From: Symsagittifera roscoffensis
Lineage: Eukaryota > Xenacoelomorpha > Acoela > Convolutidae
DNA length: 64,000 nucleotides
Assembly (NCBI RefSeq): GCF_963678635.1
Contig: NC_087067.1
Span: 19,171,018 to 19,235,017, forward strand
Direction: 5' to 3'
The notes beneath the pieces were generated by a model that did no database searches, was not told the origin of the DNA, and saw only the letters and a program-made list of their open reading frames with translations. This document shows positions 54,891-64,000 of this stretch, in pieces. The position numbers were made by a program, and so were the translations under genes. Every line of letters starts with the position of its first letter. Positions within the stretch are counted from its first letter, which is position 1.

Positions 54891-56060
54891 AGCAACTTTG
54901 AACTTACTTACTTCATTTTAGTTTTACTCTAAAAAAATTAGCTTTTGAAGTTCAAAAATTTGATATTTTTTGTAAATATTTGAAGAACAAAAATTCTGTT
55001 TGAAATACGAGTTTTTTAATACCTAAGGGACAGTGTTTTCTTTAAAGCGTAACAAATGCTGAGCAATACTGCTCGTATCAGGGTGAAGCCCTGAATGTTC
55101 CGACTGCCTTTAAAGGTTTATGGAGCAGTAATAACATCAAAAAAATAAAGCAATAAAACAAAAGGAAAATATATTTTTTTGTAAAATTTGAAATTTTTTA
55201 TGAAAATCATCCCCCCACACGCCATATAAAGTACAAAAATATAGATTTCGCTCCTTGTAACAAATCAATATGGCAAATAAGCTTCTTTCAACCAATTTGG
55301 AACGATTTTAAGACGGATTAACTCTCCGCTTACGCGTTAATAGCGCGAAATATATCGCGCGTTAATTGTCCCAAATTGGCCAAAATGGCAATCTTTAAAC
55401 CCCCATAACTTTACGAAAAATGATCACAGGTGAAACATCTTTTCAAATTTGAGCTCATGACAACAATACCTTTCGAATGATATAAAAAAATTACGTCAAA
55501 AATGGCTAGTTAAAAAGTCGAAATTTGTCTGAAGAAAAAAAAACCCACCCCGAGCACAAATATTCCGTTCGGAACAATAACAAAAAATGGTTTGAGTTGA
55601 CTATGAAAAGGATGCGTCGGAACAATAACAAAAAATGGTTTGAGTTGACTATGAAAAGGATGCGTCAACAAAATTCTAGCAGTTCTTAATTAGTCTATTA
55701 ACGTTGAAGTTTTGCTAATCGCTCTCGTAGATACCATTGTACAATTTATCACAATAATGATGAATACAGTTTGCCACAGTAATGATAAAATAAACTTGTG
55801 CGCAATAGCAGGTCGAGGTATCTGAATTTATTTGACGTGATGGTCATCAAAAAGGAAGCAAAACGTGATTTTTGATGATAATGCGATGGGTTCGTTTGCG
55901 CACTCTTTTTTTCCCTGGTGCCGAAACAACTGAACTCTAACAGAAAATTTTTCCAGCAACGGTTTAGGGTGAACGTTCATTCAGCCATTCGAATACTCGA
56001 CCCTAATGATAAAGGCTGTCATCAGAGATTCAGTAACAGTACACTCTAAAAACAAAAAAA
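54890..56060. repeat. Segmental duplication, copy A
   Basis: Blocks here recur in the same order at about 57930-58545: AGCTTTTGAAGTTCA, then AATGGTTTGAGTTG, ATCGCTCTCGTAGATAC, TTTTCCAGC and GCTGTCATCAGAGATTC. The copies are diverged and of different length. Copy A contains the 48-bp tandem repeat. The minus-strand frame at 55981-56268 shares a short stretch, E-x-TVT-x-SLMTA, with copy B next to acceptor-like sites in both, so a decayed exon is possible. Confidence 0.6.
55570..55665. repeat. 48-bp tandem duplication
   Basis: The unit starting CGGAACAATAACAAAAAATG and ending GAAAAGGATGCGT occurs twice without a gap and without visible differences. Confidence 0.95.
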
Positions 56061-57670
56061 TGCGATCATCCTTGTGAAGTTGTTTCAGAATACGCCTGAG
56101 CCTGGATATATATACAAACTGAAAATGTGAAACATTTTTTTCAACTGACACTTTCTGGCCTTGTTCCTTAGTCATTGTCATGTTTTCATCTAGTTTTTGC
56201 AATCTGATGAAACCCATCGTACGCTTTGAAAACTGAGAAGCGTTGGTTGTCGTGAAAAAGTGTGTCAAAAGCAGCTGACAAATACACAGTAAAAATCAAA
56301 CGTCAATTGTTTGAGCGAACAAAAAAAGATGGAAACGTGGAGCAGAACAGTTTTTGTTGAAGGAAAATTGCATCAGTCATATCGCCTGTTAGCAAACAGG
56401 TTCATATTTTTCAGGTACTGTATGATTTTCGATAGTTTCTCAGAAACCTTCGAGAGGAATGGAACATTAAATTTGTGATAGGCCGTCAATTTTTTATCTC
56501 TTCAATGGCAAAAGACCGGACACAAAGCTGTTTTTAATTTAAAAAAATCAAGAGAAATGGAATCATCAGGTGCATCATTTTCTTGAAGTCTATAGCTGAA
56601 TGGAAAACTGCAAAAGATTGGTTCAGTAAACTTTCTTGTTAAGTTCTCTGGAGTTTCACAAGCGAACAAAAACAGACTGGGCTCGCCGAGTCTGAACGTG
56701 CACAAGAGTGAAAGAGTTTTTCACTCGTTCGAGTTTTCTACTGAAGAACTAAATGAACTGATGGAGAGGTTGAAACAACTTCAGCTTTGACTATAGTTTT
56801 TCCAAAAGCATTCTATCAATTTAAAATTTACACTAGAAAAAAAATTTACATTGAAAAAAAAACAAGTAAAAGTGTTCACAGACCGTTTAATTGTCTCAGT
56901 AAAAAAAATCGGTGTTTTATAGCTGCTCTTCAGGTTCAAGTTCAAAAAGATTTTATGTAGTGTAATAGCATTAAAAACATTGTACTTCCTGATACGCAAC
57001 AAGCTAACGTTCGCTGAGGGCATGAGAAGGCCATTAGCTCATCGGCAGAAACTTCCTTATTGCAGCAAGCCATATCAATTATAAGTCCAAGGTTGTGTGT
57101 CTGCCACGTTTTGAAAAAATTATTTCCAAATTTACGACTTGCGAAAAAACTTCTTTTTGGTACTTCACTCAGCAATTGAATCTAGTATAACAGTCAAGTC
57201 AGAGAGCCAAAAATTATTAGATATAAAACTAATGGAAAACCTATTTCAATAGATTCAATAAAAATGCTGCAAATTTCCATTTGGTGGCTGATGAGCTAAA
57301 AAGAAAAAAAAGCAACAGCTTCAGGTTAGACGAAGAATTTTTTTCTAGCTGTGTTTTGAAGAGCCGAAAGCTGTCAAAACTAGATTAGAATGTTAAATAA
57401 TCAGCAGTTCATCTCTTGAAAACATTTCTTACGTTTTTGTAGAAAAAAAAAGACTAAATTGAATCAGCTTGAAGGACAAAACAGCTTGCCCAAATTGTTG
57501 CTTTTTACTTATGAAACAATAATGAAAATTGCATTCAGGTTCTCGTTCAAAATGTGATTATAGATCTGATGCGTGTTGTTACCGATTGATGGAGAATTCT
57601 ATGTTCAAAATTGCAAATGACTTATGCGAATTCAATTTGTATGAACAAGATGTGACAATTTCTTCCTTGG
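56061..57670. other. Non-coding, AT-rich
   Basis: Several short minus-strand frames (67-80 codons) occur, none with a domain, matched splice sites or a repeat partner. I see nothing I can support. Confidence 0.45.
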
Positions 57671-57673
57671 AAT

Positions 57674-57864
57674 AGTTCTCAGCCAGTCCCGGGCATCATG
57701 ATCAAGCAATAAGTTCTCACAGTATTAAGCTCGGGACCGATATTTGGTTTCATGACAACCTCCCTGTTGCAACTTCAAACACAAAATGAACAGATTTGTT
57801 GAAAGCTTCATCTGTCGATACTATCATCGCTGCTACTGGCTTTGCTCCACGCGAGGTGTAGAAA
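57674..57864 (+). pseudogene. Possible oxidoreductase exon remnant
   Basis: One plus-strand frame reads SASPGHHDQAISSHSIKLG, then DIWFHDNLPVATSNTK, a TGA, then LLKASSVDTIIAATGFAPRE. The end matches the D-x-I-I-x-A-T-G-F/Y-x-P motif found near the NAD(P)/FAD site of flavin-dependent monooxygenases and related oxidoreductases. The stop and short length suggest a decayed exon. It could be chance, as only the one motif is recognisable. Confidence 0.3.
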
Positions 57865-57929
57865 TCTGAGTTCAACATAGAATATGTTCTTTGTTAGCAC
57901 GTTTGCCGCTTCAGACGTACTTTTTTTCA

Positions 57930-58545
57930 CTTCACTACAGTTTTACTCAACCAAGGTTAGCTTTTGAAGTTCAGAAGTTTGAGTTTGTTTTTTGAAATTT
58001 TTTTTTGAAGAAGTAGGTTTTCAAGCTGTAGGATGACAAAATGTTTTTTTAAACAAAAAAGGAATTGTTCTATCTAATGCGTAATCAATGCAGGATAACA
58101 AAAACAGTGGTTTGAGATGGCAACGAAAAGGAAAGTTCAACATAAATTCAGCTCTTATCGATTAAACAGTTTGACGTTTTACTGAATCGCTCTCGCAGAT
58201 ACAGTAGTATAATCTATTAAAATAATGAGAAACGAGCTCGTGCGACAATACATTCTTAAAAAACGAAATCATTTCAAATGACATTAACAGGTCAAAGTGA
58301 TTGAGTTTATCTGAGCAATCATGCTGAGATGTTCATCAAAAATGAAGCCGAAACTAATAAGTTTGTTAATCAAATAAATTGGACTCATTCATGAACCCTT
58401 TCGACCCCTGGGATCAAAACAGTTGATAGAAAAAATTTTCCAGCGTTGATTTTTAGTGAATATTCATTCAATCATTCAAAAACTCGACCAGCAATGCTGT
58501 TAGCTGTCATGAGAGAATCAGTTACAGTAGACTCTATGAACAATT
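57930..58545. repeat. Segmental duplication, copy B
   Basis: Diverged partner of 54890-56060 in the same orientation; see that entry. Copy B is shorter and lacks the 48-bp tandem repeat. Confidence 0.6.
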
Positions 58546-58975
58546 AAGACTGCGATAGGAACATTCTGAAACAATTTCACAACGACTATCGCATTTTTGC
58601 TTGTTCGTAGAATCATACTTGCTAAATTTTCAAAATAAAGCGTTCTGATAATTTGTATCATCGGAAAAGCAATGAAATAACTCTAGATCAGAACTCTGAA
58701 TTTTTTTTTGATTTTTTAAACAAAAAATCAGTGAAAATAACATTCTGATGACAACATACAACTGAAGCAGCGATGGTAACAATATGAGACCTTAACCTCT
58801 TGTCGTATAAATTGTGATATGATTATAAAAATTATTCTACACTTTTTGCAGTTTGCGCATTAATCTGCCATTCAAGTTGTATTAGGAAAAAACAAACTTA
58901 GTTAATTTTAGTTTTTTTTGTTTTCTTTTTTTTTCATTTTTTAAACCTAAGTTGCTTAGAACGTTTAAGTGCACA

Positions 58976-59410
58976 CAGAAGCGGATCTAAGTTTTTCTCG
59001 AGGGGAGGGGGCGGATTTTCAAAAATGTTGTTAACCTTTTTTGTCGACAAAATTCACTTTTCTGGCGCTCCCAGAACACTATAAAGACCCTATTTTGACC
59101 AAAAATTTTGGGCCACAGGCAAATTTTAGAAAAAGCAGGCAAGAAATGCCGTTTTGGGCATTTTTTGGAAAATCTTAACCAAACAATTGCGTTTTTTTTT
59201 GGCGCGCTCTTTCCTGTAAAATTAGTATACATTGCATTACGAGTCCAAACTGTGCACTGGATACGCACATAATTTAGTGTGCATAGATCTCTGGAATTCA
59301 CAGACAATTCGTCTCTAGACTTGTAAAAAGTTTGTCGGGACGATCAAAGAAAACGAAAGAAAACGGACCATTTTGTTGATGAGGGGGTCCCTCCCTAAAT
59401 CTGTCCCCTG
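58976..59410. mobile_element. hAT-type MITE, second copy
   Basis: Left end CAGAAGCGGATCTAAG and inverted right end CAGGGGACAGATTTAGG. Flanks AGTGCACA (58968-58975) and AATGCACA (59411-59418) are an 8-bp duplication with one mismatch. Its interior matches the MITE at 46855-53596 in reverse orientation (GGCGCGCTCTTTCC, AAACAATTGCGTTTT). A 106-codon minus frame inside is chance. Confidence 0.85.
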
Positions 59411-59418
59411 AATGCACA

Positions 59419-60699
59419 TGAAACTGTTGCGATTTTCCTTTGATACGAAAAGTCTCAAGCTCTAATTAAGTTGTTTCTTCATGCGACTGCTCTCAATCAA
59501 AGACAGAGCTCAAACATCTAAGACTTTTTAATTATCTTGACATTTATTTCCAACAGATATGCAAGGTTTTCAGCTGACTATTAGAAAGCATGAAAAACAA
59601 TGAGACAACAAAAATTTTATTAACAAATCATGCTTCATTTTCTTAACATGAACATTTCACAATCAAAGCCAACGAAATGCTAGTAAGTCAAAAATTAAAA
59701 CGAACAAATTATTTTAAGCGATTCAAATTCAAGCAATAGTCGGATACAGATAGGTATGGTACATAAGCATAGACTTACTCAAATGTACCATTCATATATT
59801 TATAATTGATAGTATTGTTAATAAAACTGATAATTGTAACTTAAATGTGATAAAATAGTTTGATCATGAAACAGAGTTGATAGGTGTCGATATCTGAACG
59901 CCAGACGGTCTTGGAGCGAGACTCTTTTTTGCAGTGATATAGTCGGTTACTTGTCAAGTCCATCAAGTATCGGCAGGATCACAACTTCTTCGTAATTCAA
60001 TCAGATTTCAAACTTGTTGAGCTATATACTGGCAACATGAAAAGATCTGCACTCGACCCGGAAATGTAGTTCAAAATATCTTTGGAAGCTCGAAATGTGT
60101 GTCAAAATTTGGTCCATTTTGATTTTTGGGCAGGGCTCAAAACGTACAAAGTTCTACTTTAAGAAAATTGCAGTTTTGTACCCAAGTTCTGTCATTAAGA
60201 ACAATTTGGCCCGCTTTAAAGTCAGAAACTAATCTAGAATGAGATGAAAAATTAGAATAAGCTAAAATAGTTACACAATCAATCTTGGTTGCATCTAACA
60301 ATTGCTGGAGTAGGGAATACATTTTTGTGCTGAAATTTCTAAATTTTCGCTAAATTTTCGCTATCTCGGATAGAAATATGTCGTAATTAAAATCATTACT
60401 AAACTAATTAAGCAAGTAATAACAAAAGTTATAAAAGAAATAAGGTAACGGAATCAAAGTAACGGAAATTGAATGGCTTCAAATTTGGAATGGGAATCAG
60501 TTGTAAATAAAGGAACAAAAATTTAGGGAACAACAACTCCATTTGAAATGATATGTAGCACACACTCAATTTTCGAGTAAAAACCTTCTTCAAACTTAAT
60601 ATTTTTTGGAACAAGACCTGAAACTCCGATCAAGATTTGGAATTGCGAAGAAAATAATTTCACGCAATTTTTTAACGTTATTTTTTTCTAACTCTAGTT
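59419..60699. other. Non-coding, downstream of the zinc-finger gene
   Basis: AT-rich sequence with no supported gene; it contains the 3' flank of the minus-strand zinc-finger gene. Confidence 0.5.
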
Positions 60700-60705
60700 T
60701 TTATT
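60700..60705 (-). terminator. Polyadenylation signal of the zinc-finger gene
   Basis: AATAAA on the minus strand, 17 bases after the stop codon. It implies a very short 3' UTR if used. Confidence 0.55.
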
Positions 60706-60721
60706 TCGTAACAAAACCGGG

Positions 60722-61458
60722 CTAGCTGCTCCTGGAAACTTCCGTATTATCATCAAGAGATGCAAGTTGGAATGCGTTTAATTGCTGTTGAAAAAACTCG
60801 GCTGACGTATTTGAATCCATGTCTTGAGTCCTGCACGTTTCGTTGTGTTTATTCAAATAAGATTTCAGAGCAAAATTTTTTCCGCAGTAATCACAATTGT
60901 GTTGTTTTTCAGTTGTGTGTAAATGCATGTGAGCTCTTAAGTTTGACCGGTCGCCGAATGACCTGCCGCAGTGCGCACAGCCGAATGGCTTTTCACCCGA
61001 ATGGGATCTCAAGTGACATTGCAAAAGCCATGACCTTGAGAAACTTTTTCCACACGTGTCACATTTATGCTGTAGCTGGTGTGTTAATAAATGCATTGCA
61101 AGCGCCGGCATTGAGACGTATACTTTAGTACATTGAGGACAGGTTTTAGCAGACTCGCTGTCTATGCTTCGATGCGTCTGCTTATGTCGCGATAGGTTAG
61201 ATGAACTGGCATACTTTTTTCCGCATTGATGACACCCGAACTTCTCGTTGTCGGGTCTCTTGATTTTGACCCGGCCATCGATTCGATCGATTCCGTCGAT
61301 TGTCATCATGTTGACCTCTTTCTGTTTGAACTCGCTCGGCCGTCGTTTTTCTTCAACCTCCTTTTTCTCGTCTATTCGCAAGTCCAGAATATACGTGTTG
61401 TTTGGGCTGTCACGATCTTGGTCTCTTTTCTCATTCATGAATTCTTCCTTGTTCGTTG
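60722..61458 (-). CDS. scrt: Scratch-family C2H2 zinc-finger protein, exon 2
   Basis: Last coding exon, after acceptor TTTTGTTTTAAG. It encodes a charged N-terminal part and five zinc fingers, from about residue 102 of the two-exon model to near 240. The fingers include CHQCGKKYASSSNLSRHKQTH, CPQCTKVYVSMPALAMHLLT and FSRSWLLQCHLRSHSGEKPF; the fifth ends in Cys instead of His (YLNKHNETC). Finger 2 with YVSMPALAMHLLTH is the mark of Scratch as opposed to Snail proteins. These are transcription repressors acting in neural cells. An internal ATG at 61438 is in frame, but the exon extends 20 bases upstream in phase with the exon at 62815-62893. Odd features: an Ala-to-Ser/Gly-type change in the usual FADRSNLRAH (here FGDRSNLRAH), and no SNAG motif found. 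Confidence 0.88.
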
Positions 61459-62814
61459 CTTAAAACAAAAGAAATTGTTGAAAATTAATTTTACAGAGAT
61501 AATTGTTCTCATAATATAAGATATATATATAGCTTCAAAACATGCAAAACGTTGGTTTTGTAAGTAGCATATAATGTTCCAAACAAAAAGATTTGTAAAA
61601 ATATATTCAAAAAGCAAAACCGGAAAATTTTTTCACTTGGTTTTTTTTTTACTTTTTGTCATGAATTCCTGTTACTTTTTCCAGAAAAGGAGATTGAATT
61701 AAGCGAAACAACACAAGAGTAGAAAGTGGTAGAAAAATCAACTATGAAGTCAGCCTCTAGACTAATTTCTTGAACTTTTGGAATCCGAATCACGGCTGAA
61801 AGTACTTTGATATGATATTTTTTTGAGATATGACGAAAACGTTTGAAAAATGTTTTGAAAAAATGGAAACTACACTCTACGCCATAGCTCGTGAAGTGAT
61901 CCGAACATTAAACAAGTTTATCCAGTTGATCACAGAAGTTGATCACAGATTGAAAACGTGATTCGATCAGCTTTAGCGGTTATGTGCGTTTAGAGGGAGG
62001 GAGTAGCTAAACTAAAAGCAAGCTTAGATCAAACTACAAAAAAAATGTTATTAAAGAACTATAATAAAATTGAAGTCGCTTTCACAAACTTAAAAGGACT
62101 AAGCATGAATTGTTTTTTTTTCACTTCTTCAATCTTTACGAACAAATCAAGAACAAAAGGACGTTGATATGACACGATTTGACTTTATCTGCATGTGTTT
62201 GTGGCAGATGCATTTGCGTGGACAAAAACACCCGAAGCTTTACTTCATGAAAAATTGATTCGATAAGTTAGTTTTTTGAAGTATCGAATATTACGTGAAG
62301 ACCCCCATTTCACCACGAGGGAAATTCAGCAAACATGCACAGCATAATCTGCTTTTTTTGTTAAGCACCATTGAAATGATTAAGGTTTCCAGAAGCATTT
62401 TTATAATATTTTGAGCTATCTTGGGTCCAATATGGAACATCCCAAAATACAGATCTTCGGTGTAGTCCCTGATTTAAACCTGAATAGGTTTTTTTACTCT
62501 TATGGGCTGGGAAATGTTTCCTCACTTGAAGCAACGAGCTCGTATCATTGTCAAAACACCGACCGTTCGATTGAGAGACAGTAGCATAATAAATAAAAAT
62601 CATAAAAATAGTTTTAGCACCTAAGCATCTGAAAAGACTCAAAATCGATGTCGAGTTTAGAGGTTTTTGTGAATGTAAAAGTCAGTTTTTAGTTTCTTCT
62701 GGAAGTTGAAGAGCGTTGTGAAGTGTTTTATTTAGGAGAGGGGGGGGGGGGGGCGGTTTATTAGCTGCCCAAAATGCTAAGTCTGTGATGAACAATTGAA
62801 TGATGACTGTTTAC
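61459..62814 (-). other. Zinc-finger gene intron
   Basis: 1,356 bases bounded by CAG|GTAAAC and TTTTAAG|CAACG. It contains a long G run at 62738-62751. A 93-codon minus frame (62361-62642) with a hydrophobic start lies inside but has no other support. Confidence 0.65.
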
Positions 62815-62893
62815 CTGTTACATGGGATGAGTTTCGTCGTTCTCGGTTCCAGCCGAGAATGAAGTCCATAGAAGTCGAGTTGCTCCTCTCCAT
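62815..62893 (-). CDS. scrt: Scratch-family zinc-finger protein, exon 1
   Basis: ATG at 62893, 26 codons and one base ending at GTAACAG|GTAAAC, a strong donor in phase 1. The zinc-finger exon starts with two bases that complete this codon, so the frames join cleanly to a 271-residue protein. It encodes MERSNSTSMDFILGWNRERR, with no SNAG repressor motif (usual start MPRSF). It could therefore be an alternative or lineage-specific first exon. Confidence 0.6.
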
Positions 62894-63305
62894 CTTCAGG
62901 TGTGATCAGATGACAACTGAGTCGGGCGAGGATAAGGGGTGAGATATGTACGAGTTAAGGGATTTTCTTCTCCTTTTAAACTGAAACCAAACAGAGCGGT
63001 TAAGAGTCGAATTTTTGGTTGTAGGCCAACAAACCGAATGGCCAACAAATCGAAAATTGGATTACCATTTCAACAAGCCGAAAACTAATATTGTTCTGCA
63101 ACATAACAACAAAACATCAGATTGTCATTGTTGTTATGCAATTGTTATGTAACTCTGATGTAATTTACGTTATTCTGATGCAATTTCGGCTTCAAGATAT
63201 GACGGCTTGTAGACGTGGCGGTTTGTTGATTATCCGCCGAATTTTACTCATATTACAGTAAATAAAAAAGTTGATTAATGCAGTGCTGATGTAAATAATC
63301 CGGGC
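62894..63305. other. Upstream flank of the zinc-finger gene
   Basis: Likely 5' UTR and promoter region. A weak inverted pair, GGCCAACAAACCG near 63025 and CGGTTTGTTG near 63210, may be an old MITE of about 200 bases. Confidence 0.35.
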
Positions 63306-63962
63306 AAAATGAATAAAAATTGAAATTCAAAACGCGTTTTTCTCAAATTGAGTTGATTTTAGACAAAAAACAAGAAGATCAACCTTGCTTAAAATTTTAA
63401 CAAAATTATATGATGCAATTTCTTTTGCAAAGTTCGGGCCCAAAAATGTACCCCAAAAACGATCAATTTTGGCTTTGTTTAATCAAAAACTACAGGATCA
63501 ATTGCTAATAAAACTACACCGAAACAAGCTTCTTATGTATCCCCACAAAATTTAGGAAGCGTGTAACCTCCTAAAAAGGGCGCAAATGTTTAAAAATATT
63601 TTTATTAAAACAAGTTGGTGTTTTATATAGTAAAAATGACATTTTTGACCATCAAACAAATAAATATGCTGAGACAAAACTGCGAAAATTATACCCGCTT
63701 AAATTTTGTTAGGCTACATAAAAGGATTCCAATGATATATTTTTGTCAGTAATTTTGTCAGATTTGGAGTAATTTTTGATTGATTAAACAAAGCCAAAAT
63801 TGGTAGTTTTACAAGTAAATTTTTGGGCCCGAATTTTGCAAAATAAATTGAAACTTATTGATTCTGTTAAATGCATAATCTAGGTTGGTCTTCATCTTTT
63901 TTTGTCTAAAATCAACCCAATTTGAGAAAAACGCGTTTTAATATTCAAGTTTTTTTTCTCAT
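63306..63962. repeat. Fold-back element with long inverted arms
   Basis: The left arm (about 63306-63490) and right arm (about 63776-63962) are inverted repeats of each other over some 170 bases with mismatches. Shared phrases are AACGCGTTTTTCTCAAATTG and, inverted, CAATTTGAGAAAAACGCGTT; and TTTTGGCTTTGTTTAATCAA with TTGATTAAACAAAGCCAAAA. The spacer is about 285 bases and non-coding. No target duplication could be fixed. Confidence 0.75.
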
Positions 63963-64000
63963 TTCTTAAATTAGCACTGAATTAGTGTTGTGGTAAAGTA

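Noticed and set aside
58987..59307. 106-codon minus-strand ORF
   Set aside because: It lies wholly within a non-coding MITE and is not open in the related MITE copy.
62361..62642. 93-codon minus-strand frame with a hydrophobic, signal-peptide-like start
   Set aside because: It lies inside the zinc-finger gene intron, has no splice context or recognised domain, and could be chance.
1..64000. CRISPR arrays, riboswitches, bacterial promoters, operons
   Set aside because: The sequence is animal DNA with introns and LTR elements. No regularly spaced short repeats of CRISPR type were seen.

Overview
The window is AT-rich DNA from an invertebrate animal. BEL/Pao retrotransposons, a LIM-domain gene split by introns and a five-finger Scratch-type zinc-finger gene all point to a bilaterian; nothing I can read fixes the phylum. 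Most of the sequence is transposable elements. The host genes are short exons scattered between them.

Layout. 1-3177: the 5' part of a decayed BEL/Pao element on the minus strand, leaving the window at its left edge. 3570-3773: a small MITE with an 8-bp target duplication. 4007-4403: a possible secreted-protein exon pair. 4901-20752 (plus strand) and 27555-46306 (minus strand): two copies, in opposite orientation, of one giant Ty3/Gypsy-like element. Each has 410-bp TG...CA LTRs and a 4-bp target duplication (AAAT; GTGT). The second copy is 18.75 kb and nearly full length. The first is 15.85 kb and has lost parts of integrase, envelope and a downstream gene. 22022-23058: a perfect 510-bp tandem duplication. 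23211-53914: a LIM gene on the plus strand with three exons recognised; its second intron (about 26.9 kb) holds giant copy 2 and a young BEL/Pao element (46922-53350). That BEL element sits inside a hAT-type MITE. 53.9-60.7 kb: non-coding DNA with a second MITE copy, an old segmental duplication and a decayed oxidoreductase-like fragment. 60722-62893: the Scratch-like gene on the minus strand. 63.3-63.96 kb: a fold-back element.

The most unusual content is the giant element. In its own orientation it carries: a 77-codon leader ORF (ORF1); a repeat-rich leader; a basic ORF (ORF2) that overlaps the start of gag; one long gag-protease-RT-RNase H-integrase frame; two tiny membrane-protein ORFs (ORF4, ORF5); a roughly 380-codon frame with no Met codon that follows ORF5 in phase across a stop (ORF6); an envelope-like glycoprotein with signal peptide and membrane anchor; a 548-aa protein of unknown type whose start overlaps the envelope stop as ATGA (ORF8); a short intron-like segment; and a Lys-rich 76-80 aa ORF (ORF9). 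This resembles a complex retrovirus more than an ordinary Gypsy element. Both copies carry several disabling mutations and no intact provirus is present. The two copies are useful together because their breaks fall in different places, so conserved and decayed parts can be told apart.

All coordinates, translations, repeat boundaries and splice phases were read by eye. Family names rest on motif recognition, not database searches.
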